Below the pieces are notes generated by a model. It was not told the origin of the DNA, did not search any database, and saw nothing but the letters and a program-made list of their open reading frames with translations. From Poronia punctata (Eukaryota; Ascomycota; Sordariomycetes; Xylariales; Xylariaceae): a stretch of 64,000 bases of DNA. Within the stretch, counting starts at the first letter, position 1. The number at the start of each line of letters is the position of its first letter. The stretch covers positions 1 to 64,000 of the forward strand of contig MU401544.1 of the NCBI GenBank assembly GCA_022579005.1, written 5' to 3'. Both the position numbers and the translations under genes were made by a program. Shown in pieces: positions 23,149 to 34,504 of the stretch.

Positions 23149-24556
23149 ATGCGTCTATTGGTGAAGGAAGCAGCGCCTCGCTATGTAGGGCTATTCAGGA
23201 CTGCTGCAACTGCAGCTTCTAGGGCGCCCCTCTGTGCCCAACAAGCTGAGAGCAATCCTACGTGTTCAGCAGTCGCGCACACTCCGTTTCAGTCGCGGTG
23301 GTCTTCGTCCAACTCGAGATGGAAGCAACGTCAGGGAAATGACTATTTCGCACGCGAGGCGAAAGTTCAAGGCCTAAAGAGCCGCGCTGCGTTTAAGCTG
23401 CTAGAGGTGAGACTGGAATTTCTTTTGTGCAGTGCAATTGCGACAAACGTCGAGTATGAATATCGTATATCGCCCGCTTACACCTTTTCCGCCAACAGAT
23501 GGACAGCAAGTATAACCTGTTCAAAAGGGGCCAGACAGTCGTCGACCTGGTAAGTGAAAAGGTCTAGGTTAAGGCAACTGGTCCAGAGAGCTGAGAAGAA
23601 GATGTAGGGCTATGCACCTGGAAGTTGGTCTCAGGTAAGCCCCAGTCTCACGAGTCAACTAGAATACGGATATGCATAGTTGATTCCTTTTAGGTGGCTG
23701 TGGAGCGAACCAAGCCAAATGGGCGTGTAGTCGGCATCGACCTCATCCCGGCTCAGCCGCCCAAGGGGGTGTCTACCATCCAGGGGAATTTCTTGTCGCC
23801 GGTGGTGCAGGACATGGTTAAGGAATATCTTGTCGAATTCGCACAGCGAGGAAACACGGCCGAGCAGAAAGCCGAGGATACAGAACAGCTTGGAGAAAAT
23901 GACGAGACCATTGTCGACGAAAGACCCAGCTACATCGATTCCGAACGCGCAGAGTCCGCGGATCACAGCCCCGAGAGGCCATCGGAGGGAAATAAGCTCG
24001 TCGATGTACGAAGCCATACCTTGTTTCCGCGATATCCCAGATGAGAGCCTGCTAACTAGCTCACAGGTAGTTCTTAGCGACATGTCAGCACCCTGGTTAC
24101 AAACTTCTGGCTTTTCCAGCAACACTTTGAGTAACCCTTATTACAGGCTGATGAACACGAGCGGCATGGGTTTCCGAGACCATGCGGGTAGTATGGTTGG
24201 TCACGCCCAATCGCGATATCCTCGCAGCGCACACATATCGATATACTGATCTAATGAATAGGATCTTTGTCTGGCGGCTTTGAAATTTGCAAGCGATACG
24301 CTCCGAACCGGTGGTCATTTCGTTTGCAAGTTTTACCAAGGATCCGAGGATAAGGACTTGGAAATGAAGCTTAAGAAGATGTTTAAGAAGGTCTTTCGTG
24401 AGAAACCGGATTCGTCCCGGAACGTAAGTCTCCTTAACTACCTTTTCCATTACTGTCTCAATCATGTACTGAATAGCCACGCAGGAATCCAAGGAAGCTT
24501 ATTTTGTAGCATTACGCCGCCATGGCGATGTAACACTAGAAGCCGTCTCTAAATGA
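23149..24556 (+). CDS. MRM2: Mitochondrial 21S rRNA 2'-O-ribose methyltransferase (FtsJ/RrmJ family)
   Basis: Seven exons (23,149-23,406; 23,499-23,549; 23,608-23,634; 23,694-24,005; 24,067-24,195; 24,262-24,423; 24,485-24,556), all phase 0, give 336 residues. The first about 60 residues are rich in Arg, Ser and Ala, as in a mitochondrial presequence. The FtsJ fold follows with the K-D-K-E tetrad visible: Lys in SRAAFKLLE, Asp in VLSDMSAPW, Lys in FVCKFYQG, Glu in ESKEAYFVA. The SAM-binding loop DL-GYAPGSWSQ-VA is built from exons 2 to 4. Mrm2 methylates a uridine of the large mitochondrial rRNA. An acidic, low-complexity insert of about 70 residues (exon 4) is an expansion compared with bacterial RrmJ. 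The exon-5 donor is GTTGGT, weaker than the rest but required by frame and conservation. Confidence 0.92.
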
Positions 24557-24877
24557 GCAAGAGACATAATATACCCCCTGTACATCCTAAGATGGTCTGA
24601 TCTGCACAGCAGAACTTGAGAGAAATCCATCATATGGGGACAGACTCGATAGGGTATCAACCTGTATCAGGATCTCTCTGATTCTGTCGGTTGCCCAGCT
24701 TCAAGTGTATCGTCCTCCCTACTTATATGATAGCCTAGCAACACCATCCGGGAAGTGAGCCGATGTCTTCTCCGTAATTATGCGATCCGGGTGGGCTGCA
24801 GAGCTTGGTGTCATCATATCCCCTGTTGATGGAGAAGAAGGTACCTAGGATATATAGTAAGTCCTTGCTCCTGATAT

Positions 24878-25111
24878 TCATCCAAGGTCAGACCAACCGT
24901 TTCTGCACTCGCAAACGCCATAATCAATGCAGCATCTCGGGTCTTGGAAAGGGAAGCAGTGATAGACGTGATGGGTGTGTTTAGGCTTGGCCGTGGTACT
25001 GGCAGTACTGTTGACTCGAAATGGCACTGCCACCCGATTGAAAGCCAGAGCAACTCCAGCTTGGGCCACAATGAAAGCGGCGAGAAGACTGACGAGTTTA
25101 GGAGCCTTCAT
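24878..25111 (-). CDS. Possible small secreted cysteine-rich protein
   Basis: A 77-residue frame starts MKAPKLVSLLAAFIVAQAGVA, a textbook signal peptide with cleavage expected near residue 23. The remaining 54 residues include five cysteines in the last 30 (one, then CC, then C-x-C) and one N-glycosylation-like NST. Size and Cys content resemble fungal secreted effectors or defence-type peptides. There is no homology I can name; the odd Cys number and the possibility of an extra exon (an overlapping frame continues to 24,814) leave the model uncertain. In-frame codons extend upstream to 25,198, but the signal peptide argues for the ATG at 25,111. Confidence 0.35.
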   Translation of the reverse strand: MKAPKLVSLLAAFIVAQAGVALAFNRVAVPFRVNSTASTTAKPKHTHHVYHCFPFQDPRCCIDYGVCECRNGWSDLG

Positions 25112-25860
25112 TTTTCCCTCACGGCCACTCGGATCTCTACCGTCTGGTTTTCTGGCTTCAAGGTATTCCGGGTTACCTTCGTTTGAGCTCAGGTCCACGT
25201 ATTTCCGATGGCAAGAGTGCTAAAAACCGGTAAGAACATAGAGGAACGGAAAAGACTTTTTGGCAAAAATTGTTGGTGACGATCGCTTGATGTGGCAAGC
25301 ACCTGCTACCAGTCAACCTACCTAAATCTAGGCTCATGTACGCATACGGGCATTCTTGCCTAGTAGGTACATACATCTTGTGTACATGCCGAAAAAGTTC
25401 AATCGCAAGGGTACCTAATGGCATTCATGATGCGAAAAGGAAATGACGTATCCTCCATACATAACGTTCCTTCCCAGATAGACAGAATCAACTCGCCGGC
25501 CTGTCCAGGGGAGCTTGGTTTTCCAAAATTTTGGCTCTGGCGGGTTGGTAAGTGCTTCCTCCTCAATGCTTAGGGGCTCCTAAGGTAGGGAAAGGTCAAG
25601 TGCTTTCCTCTGGCTTACCACTCCCGAACTACCTCTAAGTTGACACTCCACAGCTCCCAAACCGAACCTATGTCTTATCCTTTCACCTCATCTCTTGCTT
25701 CTCTCCTATGAAGATTGGATTGCCATTCATACGACTCACGACGCCTAGATCGACCTAATAACACAATTCTGTCGCTTTTGGTGTTGTTTTTCACTCCACG
25801 ATCACTTGGACATTGGCCTGATCATTTCACCGCTGTGTTGTCCTTATTTAGACCCGAAGC
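25112..25860. other. Spacer upstream of the MFS gene
   Basis: This is the promoter and leader of the transporter at 25,861, with a few TAGGTA/ACCTAC-type repeats. No other gene is supported. Confidence 0.5.
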
Positions 25861-28266
25861 ATGTCTCTCCAGAAGGAAGATTCTTGGACCTATGTTCAGT
25901 CTCGATCGGTTTCGTCCGTTGATGACTTACATGACGTATCTCTTCATGACGAGGAACCAGATGCCACGTTACTACTTCCGCCGGGAAGCCGGCCTGAATC
26001 CCTCAAAAACCTTTTTCATGAGTGTATCTTCGTTGCTCTGATCGCCTTTGCAGCTTCAACGCCCGTTTTCCTTCAGAGATCGCTCGTAGTTGTGACCGCT
26101 TCCGTAGCAGAGTCGCTGAGGATGTCTCCGGCTGAGTTAGCCTGGTCAACAGCCAGCTCCGGGTAAGTTACGAAAGATCCATCACATTGCCAATCTCTAG
26201 GTACTAATACGAAGCGTATCTGAAGCTTAACAACGGGGGCTTTTCTACTACCATTTGGCTATATTACTGATACGTGCGGAGTCCTACCTCGCAAAACATT
26301 TCTCGTCCTCAGCCTGACGGCTTTTTCCCTGCTCGTCGCGTGTACTTCTTTTGCAGAAACCGGCGTTGTTCTCGACGTCCTTTCCGGCTTAACTGGAATC
26401 GCTTGCGCAGCCAACATCCCGACTGCTCTCGGTATCTTGAGTCTGGTCTACCCGGAGAACTCCCGCCGAAGGAATCTAGTCTTCTCCTCCTTTTTCATGG
26501 GTACTCCCGCTGCCACCATCATTGGGGGCTTAGGATCCGGAGCCCTTGACTTGAAGATTAATTGGAGGGCGCCTTTTATCGCTTTAGGTGGTCTTTTTGC
26601 CATTATTTCTCTCCTCGCTTGGGTATTTGTTCCCCATGTGCCCGGAGCCGACGTTATCTTGGAGAAATCACGTCTGAGGACGATGTCGGGTTTTCAGGAG
26701 CCGCAAGTATTTTCACTGGGGGCAAGGAGCAAGCTCAAGACATTCCTCCAGTTTGACTGGCTCGGGATGGGGTTACTGCTTACCGGTGTTCTGCTCTTCA
26801 CTGTGTCCCTGACTATTGGGCCTGAGGGTCCTGAGCCATGGAAAACACCTACTATCATTCTCCTCCTGACACTAGGATTATTGTTTCTCGGATGCTTCGT
26901 CCTCTGGCAGGGTGTCTCCAAGACCCCAATGATACCGTCTTCGGTGTGGGAGAATTGGAGCATAATTCTGGTAGGCTTTTCACCTTTTCGTTTCCGTCGT
27001 CTTTCTGACTGATGTATCCTAGGTCGTTGTTTGCGCGCTCGCCGCGTCTATGGCATTCTACTCGCAACTATTCTGGGTTTCAATGTTCATGCAGCAGGTG
27101 GAGAACCTCAACTCGTTCGAAGTCGCAGTGCGATTGCTTCCGCAGGCGTTAGTAGGACTCTTGGTCAGTCCTCTTGTCGGCCTGTTTATGCACACAGTCC
27201 CAGGGACGGCTCTCTTGGCGTTTGCGTCATCCGCACTTGCGCTGGGTAATATATTTCTCGTTTTTATGCGCCATGATGGCCACTACTTACTCTGGTTATT
27301 CCCCTCGCTTACATTATGCACGGTCGGCATGGACTGGACAATGAATGTTGGATCTGTAAGAGCAAAACCGTCCGTCGTAGGTGGGTAAGAATCAACTGAC
27401 GTATCTAGCTCTACATATTGTCTTGTTTGCCACCAGAGAACCACTCCAGCGGGGCATCGCTTATGCTAACCACAAGTCGACTTGGTGTACCCCTTGGTCT
27501 CGCAGTCACCACGGCAATTTGGTCTTCCTTCGACGGAAAGGCAGACTGGGCTCAACCGGAGCTTGCTTATACACACACATTTATTGCGACCACAGCCATG
27601 GCGACCGTCCCCCTCTTTCTGGTGCCATTCATCCGCATCGGTAAGCAAGGTCTTCCTGCGAAAAAACGAGATTCGAACAATATAACGGACGTCGCCCCGA
27701 AAGCTAAGAGACTGTCGATTCTATCAAACCACCAACCAATCGACTGCGAGAAAAGTTCAATAAAACATGCCGAGCGCCAGCCCAGTAAACGTTGGTCTCG
27801 TGTTGGAAGTATCCTCCCGCTTTCTATAGGCACTCCTAGAGCCCACTCTATATCTTCGCTTTCATCCCCTGGCAGAGACACGTCCAAGTCGGAAAGTGTA
27901 GCCAGAACGGCTATTCGACGAGGACGGTGTTCTTCTGAAAAGGTTGTGTGGATTGTATGCGAAGAATGTGGTACCAGTAAGCGCCATCGAGAGTCTTCAG
28001 GCCATACAGTCGTGGGAGACCCGACACGATACTTCAACGATGTGATGCACGGCCCCGACACAGTCATTAGCACCAGAGATGCCGCCCATTTGCAGCGTTC
28101 CCACCATACACCCCAGCATCAGGCGATTCGGCCAAGTCCCCCCAGACTTGGAAGCCCCGTACGTCTGGATGCGGCGCAAAGAGTCTACCCAGGGCGTAGA
28201 CGTCTCCCTATGGTAAACCGCCAGATCATGACACACCAAATCCTGACTCAAGGATACCAACCATAA
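25861..28266 (+). CDS. MFS drug/ion transporter (DHA2/Atr1-like) with long C-terminal tail
   Basis: Four exons (25,861-26,162; 26,226-26,970; 27,023-27,355; 27,409-28,266), introns 52-63 bases, give 745 residues. A cytosolic N-terminus of about 50 residues precedes multiple membrane helices. A motif-A-like loop (GYITDTCGVLPRKTF) and a Gly-rich motif-C-like helix (GTPAATIIGGLGSGAL) mark a proton-antiport MFS carrier; the nearest named relatives I recall are yeast Atr1/Yor378w-type proteins, which export aminotriazole, boron or ammonium. The substrate here is unknown. After the last helix (VPLFLVPFIRI) the frame stays open for about 220 hydrophilic residues rich in Ser, Arg and His, including a CEEC motif. 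Most relatives end soon after the last helix, so this is either a genuine cytosolic extension or a missed 3' intron. Confidence 0.85.
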
Positions 28267-28778
28267 GTATCACACGATCACAGAGAGCGTAGCCATGGTT
28301 CGGCTCGGCCACATAGTCTATATGATAACTTATAGGGAAACGGATCCTCAGTAGACCAAGTTCGACGACGGCACTTTTCGATAAAATTTCGCTTTTGGCA
28401 TGAATAGCATTTCGGGGGACAGACGGTTTAAGAGTCGAGTTTGGATTATCAATTCTTACGAGGATCATCACATGTCGGTTATGAGTAGTCTAACCCGGAG
28501 ATATTAGCTCTGTTTTTTTGGACTGTTGTACAAGTAATAAGGGGTTTACTGCATTTCGCTATTTAAAATGGCATTCTTTTCTTCCATAGGATGGACCGGC
28601 CGCCAATCAACGTGTTTGATTATTTTATTGTCGCTTAATTTCCACGCTTCGACGATGCTATATCTACATAAACGGCCTGTGGAAGACCAGGCCCGCATAG
28701 GCTAAAATTATATACCGTACATTTTATTTGCCGACGGCCTTAGCGCCCGACTAATTATATCGATCAAACGCCAGGCTA
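28267..28778. other. Spacer between convergent genes
   Basis: This holds the 3' ends of the MFS transporter (+) and the cyt b5-ACAD gene (-), moderately AT-rich. No further feature is seen. Confidence 0.5.
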
Positions 28779-30415
28779 TTATAATCTGGCGCCCTTGGGC
28801 ATTCTGGCCATGGCTTGTCGGACACCTAGATCACCAAGGACCTCTTCGGCGCCACCCAGGATGGCATCGAACTTGTAGGTCCGGTGGAACATTTCGATGA
28901 CTCTGCCCATGCCGGACTGGGTCAGACCGCGACCACCGAAGATCTGCACGGCCTCGTCGGCGATCTCGTGAGCAGCTCGCGTGATGCTCATCTTAAGGAG
29001 ACCGATGGGGCCACCCAGATGCTTGGCCTGCTCGCTGTAGGGCATGTTGCACATTTGGTAGGTGATGGTTTCTAGCCAAGCTTGGTTGGCTTCAACCAGG
29101 GCGATCATCTTTGCCAGCCTATGTTTGTCGATAGTTAGCAAGTTTCTCCCGGGTAGAAAGCTCGGGGAAAGAGGGAGAGGAAGGGAGAGGAGGGGAGAGG
29201 AGGGGGTACATACTTCTGGCGGATTACGGGCTGGTCGATGAGTCGCTTGCCGAAGACTATGCGCTGGTGCGTCCACTTCAGACACTCCTCTACCACTGTG
29301 CGGGACATGCGGATGGAACCGCAGGCCATCATCCACCGTTCGTGGTTGAAGTTGCTTAGGATGACGTAGATGCCCTTGTTCTCCTCGCCGAGCAAGTTCT
29401 CGACAGGCACCTTGACGTTGTCGAAAGTGATGTACGTCGTGCCGGCAGTAGGAGAGTAGGAAGTCTTGATAGGTTTGGTCTCGACACCCTCGCCACGCTC
29501 GATCAGCAGGACGCTGAGGGCGTTGCCCGTCCGCACACCGGTGACGAAGTAGTCGCTGAAGACGCCGTTGGTGATCCACTTCTTGGTGCCGTTCACGATG
29601 TAGTGCTTGCCATCAGGCGTCTTGGTGGCAGTTGTCCGCAGACCGGCGACGTCGGAGCCGGCAAAGGCCTCGGTGATGGCTAGAGACATGTACTTCTTGC
29701 CGCCGAGAACCTCGTCCATTATGGCCTTCTTCCGCTTCTCGTCCTTCATGTAGTTCATGATGCAGGGCAGACCGATCAGCATACCGGCGAGCTGACCGTC
29801 CTGGAAGCCTCGGGCATTGGCACGCACACCCTCCTGGTTAAGCACGAGGTCGTGGAAGTAGTCGAACTCGTCGCCGCGCACGGCGCCGTCCAGAAGGTTC
29901 ACGCCGTGGAGGTGCTTGCCGGGGCCCATGCGCATGTGCAGAATGCCAGCCTTGGACATCTTGTCGACCAGCTCCTGACTTATGTACTTGCCGCTCTGCT
30001 CGGCGGCCTGGGCCTCGGCGAAGATGTGTTTCTCGTTGAATACGCGCATAGCCTTCCGCAGCCTCCGGTGGCTATCGTTGTAGTAGGGGGACTTGAAGGC
30101 CGGGTTCAGCCAGAGGGGCTCGGCGTAGGGGACGGCGGAGAGGTCGCCGGGCTGCGGGGTGACGACGGTGGGGGTCTCGCCCTGGATGGTGCCGACCAGG
30201 AGATCTTCCTCGTACTTGACGAGCACCTCGTGTCGGTGCAGGTTGTAGAAGTCCACGGTGGCGTCCTTGCCGGCGACCTGGCGCAGGACGGCCTCGCCAC
30301 CGGGATGCGCGTCCAGGAACTCGCTCACATCGTACACCTTGCTGTCGATGACGAACCACACAGAGTCCTCCGTGTTGTGCTTGGCGACCTCGTCGCGGGT
30401 GAATGTCTTGGCCAT
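28779..30415 (-). CDS. Cytochrome b5 domain-acyl-CoA dehydrogenase fusion
   Basis: Two exons, complement(28,779-29,118; 29,214-30,415), joined at AA|G (Lys), give 513 residues. Residues 1-80 are a cytochrome b5 heme domain with HPGG (His37) and a second likely axial His at 60. From about residue 110 on is a complete acyl-CoA dehydrogenase: N-terminal helical domain, the flavin-contact region (LAITEAFAGSDVAGL), the WITNG motif, and the C-terminal helical domain with EAVQIFGGRGL. The enzyme should oxidise an acyl-CoA using FAD; the tethered b5 could take electrons in place of, or as well as, ETF. This architecture is known in filamentous fungi, but physiological substrates are poorly defined. 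No mitochondrial presequence is obvious, so a cytosolic or peroxisomal site is possible; the terminus ...GARL is not a canonical PTS1. The 95-base intron begins with a long C/T-rich tract. Confidence 0.93.
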
Positions 30416-32435
30416 GGTGAGGGAGGGGTTTGCTTGCTTCTACCTATGCTGCTGTCTCTGGCTGAACAGAGTTTTCGTTTAAAGCAATGGGAGAGGCAAA
30501 GAGAGAAAGGTAGGTAAAAGGAGAAGGCTGCTTTTTTAATATTTAATTACTGGGCTGCGCCGGTATCGAAATCGAAACATCCTAGAGGCGCCGTCTCACC
30601 AAAGCACCTACCTAAGTAAGAACGCCGGCCGGACCACTATCGCGCGCTACATGCTTTCGTGCAGTGGGATTGCGGAGAAAGTAAGTCTCTTTTGCTAAGG
30701 CTCTAAAGCCGTGAGCCTCGGCTCAAGGGGAAGGGCCGGTTACTCTGCCACTTTTCTTTGACAATTGGAGGACCGTTGATTGGCTGGCAACTTCAAAAGC
30801 CCAGGCCCCTGTTCTAGTGAGGATTTTGGTGTTCACATGTGGTCTTGGCCCCCCCCGTAGATTCTGGGGTGCTGGGGTAGATGGTGGGGTTGGCGCTTGT
30901 AACTACTCCTACAGCAAGTACACGGATGTACGTCTTGTACGAGTGAGTAAAATTTGCCTATCTATTACTTTTGTACATGATAGCTGTCAGTGATGGCGAT
31001 GTCTTGATAGCTCCGGTGAGACCGGTGTTCTAGACAGAATTCTTGGATTTCTAGTTCACGAGACGCTACCTAGGTGACCTGAAGTAGGTACTTTGAGCCA
31101 TGATGGCGCACGGTGAACGTCACGTTGTCGCAACCTACCCGACCTACGAGTAGAGGTACACATATTGCTGTATCGGTTTTCGGAATATGCCGATAAAACG
31201 ATGTTAACATCGGCACTAAACTCTCCCAAATGATTGCTATTGCTCGTCGTGAGGCTTGGGCGCGTATACGAGTAGACTAGACAGTAACTCGTCTCGGTAC
31301 TTCAATAGATTCTCGTCAGACCTTCAAAGTTCAAGTTGTCTTTCCATGCGCATGTTCCGAGTGCGACCGGTACATTTATAACCGAAACTCCGGCGCCTAG
31401 TGTTTGACACTCGGTTCAAGTCTTGCGAGTGAGTTACACTACCATTTTCTAGTTTCTCATTTTGTATCCTTTGTCTTCGTCCTGTCAAGTGAGTCGACCG
31501 CTAGGAAAACAAGTTGTAGTCAACGCTTCAGGTCTGTCAGATATTCTAGGTATTAGAGTAACACCTAATCCCATTTAACAGCCTTGGGGAGTTAAACCCA
31601 TCCGTCACCCTTCAGTACATAACCTATGTAGGTAGGTACATAGGTAAGTGTTCACCGTCAAACGGGAAGCTACGAAAAGCTACGAACCCCTCAACCCCAC
31701 TTGCCCTGTAGACAGCAAAGTTGTTCTACTACTAGCATTCCCCGGGCATCCAGCCACGATAACAAAGTATGGTTGCAGTCTTGCGAGGTATTAATATCGC
31801 AACTACTTATCTATCTGATACCTGCATGCGGCTCTCTTATCCTGGCGCTTGTCCCGTCAATCCCTGCTCAAAGCTCTTGAAAAGGCTACGTAGTACGTCC
31901 TACTGTGTGGTAGTATCCATGGTTTATCGGTCGATCTCATATCTCACTCCAACCTTATCTGCAGGGTCATAAGCTCCCTTGTTGGACTATGAAGGATACG
32001 GTGTTCAGATCCTTTGGCCTGGGCCCATCGTGCAGTCGGTGCCAGCCTAAGCACAAGAACCTACTTAGTTGGTGTTGCCAACGGTCAGATGGCACCTTGG
32101 AATATCCTCACGTGTGTCTCTTGCCTCGTTTAAAGGCTTACAGAGTTGATATCATTACGTATCTCTTGCCACGGCCAACGCCTGACGGGACTTCCATCTC
32201 AAGTCTTTTAGACGATTTGTACCTGCATTTATCGCCCTCTAGCATATATAAAAACATCCTCAAAGATCGTTGCTGCCATACGTGCTGGTTTTTTCTTTCT
32301 TTTTCTCTATCAACATCCCTCGTAAAGTTTACCTCCTTTTACTCACTCCGTGTCCAAAATTCTCTATGAAAGCTCGTCCCACCACAGCCGCTTCCAATAT
32401 CGTTATCAGCACCTCATCAGGACACCACTGTATTA
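30416..32435. other. 2-kb divergent intergenic region
   Basis: This holds the promoters of the ACAD fusion (-) and the amine oxidase (+). It contains TAGG/CCTA repeats near 30,607 and 31,626, a 9-base inverted repeat (31,622-31,630 with 31,637-31,645), and a TATA box at 32,245 followed by a pyrimidine-rich leader. No gene is recognised between. Confidence 0.5.
32245..32254 (+). promoter_or_regulatory. TATA box of the amine oxidase gene
   Basis: TATATAAAAA, followed about 35 bases later by a T/C-rich tract typical of fungal transcription starts, lies about 180 bases upstream of the first candidate start codon. Confidence 0.55.
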
Positions 32436-32533
32436 ATGGATGCCCATTTAGTTTCTTTTACCACCATCTCGGGGCGGGACACTTCCCGGATATGGAAGGA
32501 CCTCAAAACCTGCCAAACCCATACTATTCTTGA
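32366..32533 (+). other. Upstream ORF in the amine oxidase leader
   Basis: The first ATG after the TATA box opens a 55-codon frame that overlaps the candidate start at 32,436 in another frame and stops before the alternative start at 32,571. If it is translated, ribosomes would have to bypass it or reinitiate. Its peptide resembles nothing I know. Confidence 0.4.
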
Positions 32534-34504
32534 ACTCGACGCAGAAGAAGAGCCGGATATTATCATCAAGATGGGCAAGGTACATCTCATATATAGTAGA
32601 CTCTCCAAGGTTTCGACTAGCCGGGGGGTGTGCTCAAGGTATTAGTCTACCGCTTCAACGGGCGTGATCTTACCTGGCCCTCCTGGGGGTAGCTCTCTAG
32701 AAGAGTCCTTATTGTAGCATCCGACTTACATCTGGCTTAGCGTCGAGCTCAAATTACTGGCCGCCTTCCGCGAATTGGAATCGTTGGTGCTGGACTGGCT
32801 GGCTTGCGCTGTGCCGATGTTCTGCTGCAGCACAACTTTGAAGTGACCCTGATCGAGGGTCGGAACCGGCTGGGCGGACGAGTCCACCAAATTCCATTGA
32901 TTGCTGGGCACCTCGTAGAGTATGCATCTTATTTTTGCCCCATATCGTCATTCGAGTCTTGGATACTATGTGACTCTGAAGTCATCGTCGGATTGCCTAC
33001 TAACATCACGTTCCTCACCCGACAGTGCCGGGCCAAATTGGATCCATGGGACAAACGACAACCCTATCATGGAACTAGCCAAGAAAACAAACACATCTAC
33101 CGGTTCTTGGACGGAAAAGTTGTTAATAGTAGATGGGACGGGGAAAGCGATTTCCCCATCCGACGCTGCTCTCTATTCCGGCCTGATGTGGGATATAATA
33201 GGCACAGCCTTTACCCACAGTAACAAGAACTGCGCAGATATCGACCCGAACGAAAGTCTTTACGACTATTTCAGTCGAGAGCTGACAAAGACAATACCAG
33301 AGACCCTTCCAGATTACAGGGAGAAGCGGGAGATCGTATACCAACTTGCCGAATCATGGGGTGCCTACGTTGGTAATCACGGTAAGTGTTTTTCGACCGG
33401 GTCCTTGGAGAGCCTCAGGCTGAGAGTTACACTTTGCCCCGTACCGGGTAGGAGATGTAAGATGTGGTGAACATTCTTTTGCTAATGCTTTATTTCAAGT
33501 CTTCAGCCAGAGTCTCAAATTCTTTTGGCTAGAAGAATGCATAGACGGCGGTACTAAACCCCGCGGCTCGATATGACGTGATGTCTGCTCTGCTAACAAT
33601 AATAGAAAACCTATTTGTTTCCAATACTTACGAAAAGATATTAGAGGCTATCGCCAAACCAGCCATCGAGAGGGCAAAGGTCCGATATGGGGCTGTTGTC
33701 AACAAGGTACGCTGTTGTGATGACGAAAATCGTAGTTCCCTGAAGATACATACCGAAGGTGGAGAGACAATGGAATTCGATGAAGTTGTGTTTACCGCAC
33801 CCCTTGGCTGGTTAAAACAACATCCCGGCGCTTTTGATCCGCCGCTGCCGACCCGGTTAGCACAAGCCATCGAGAACATAGGGTACGGCTGCCTCGAGAA
33901 AGTCTATATCAGTTTCCCCGTGGCTTTCTGGAAATCTACTCAAACGAGCGACGGTGTAGAGGGTTTTGTACAGTACTTGTCCCCTGGCTACGCTTCCGAT
34001 ACGAACCCGCATCGCTGGCACCAGGAACTCGTGGACCTCGCCTCCTTCGGACCTTCGGATTCCCATCCCACGCTATTGTTCTACATGTTTGGCGAACAAT
34101 CTAAATTCCTGACCGAGGAGGTAGCCAAGCTTCCGTCCAAGGAGAAGAAAGCCGCCTTCTTGTACGAGTGGTTCAGACCCTATTACTCTCGACTTCCACA
34201 TTACGACGGGGGTTCGCGGGACTGCCAGCCCGTCGCCTGTTTCGCCACCGAGTGGCTGAACGACGATCTGGCCGGTAACGGTAGCTATAGCAATTTTCAG
34301 ACCGGCCTGCAAGAAGGCGATAAAGATATTGAGACCATGAGAGAGGGCGTGCCGGACCGTGGACTCTGGCTAGCCGGGGAGCATACTGCTCCATTCGTCG
34401 CCTTGGGGACGGTCACTGGCGCTTACTGGAGTGGTGAATCTGTTGGCAAGAGAATAGTTCAAGCGTATGGCAAGGGGAAAGGGGGTGTGTCTGTTGCGGG
34501 ATGA
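32436..34504 (+). CDS. Flavin amine oxidase (polyamine oxidase-like)
   Basis: Five exons (32,436-32,579; 32,741-32,919; 33,026-33,381; 33,500-33,550; 33,606-34,504) give 542 residues. The FAD dinucleotide motif is RIGIVGAGLAG followed by IEGRNRLGGRVH. The third exon restores HLVDAGPNWIHGT, and the C-terminus has the flavin-contact block GLWLAGEHTAPF...GAYWSGE. This is the monoamine/polyamine oxidase (LSD1-like catalytic) fold; it oxidises a C-N bond with FAD and O2. Overall resemblance is to fungal polyamine oxidases; spermine/spermidine as substrate is inferred. The N-terminus is uncertain: starting at the in-frame ATG 32,571 gives 497 residues and puts the FAD motif 11 residues in, which is more typical; the 32,436 start adds 45 residues of unknown meaning. 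Exon 4 is only 51 bases. Confidence 0.88.

Noticed and set aside
29852..30517. 221-codon plus-strand frame
   Set aside because: Antisense shadow of the cytochrome b5-ACAD gene.
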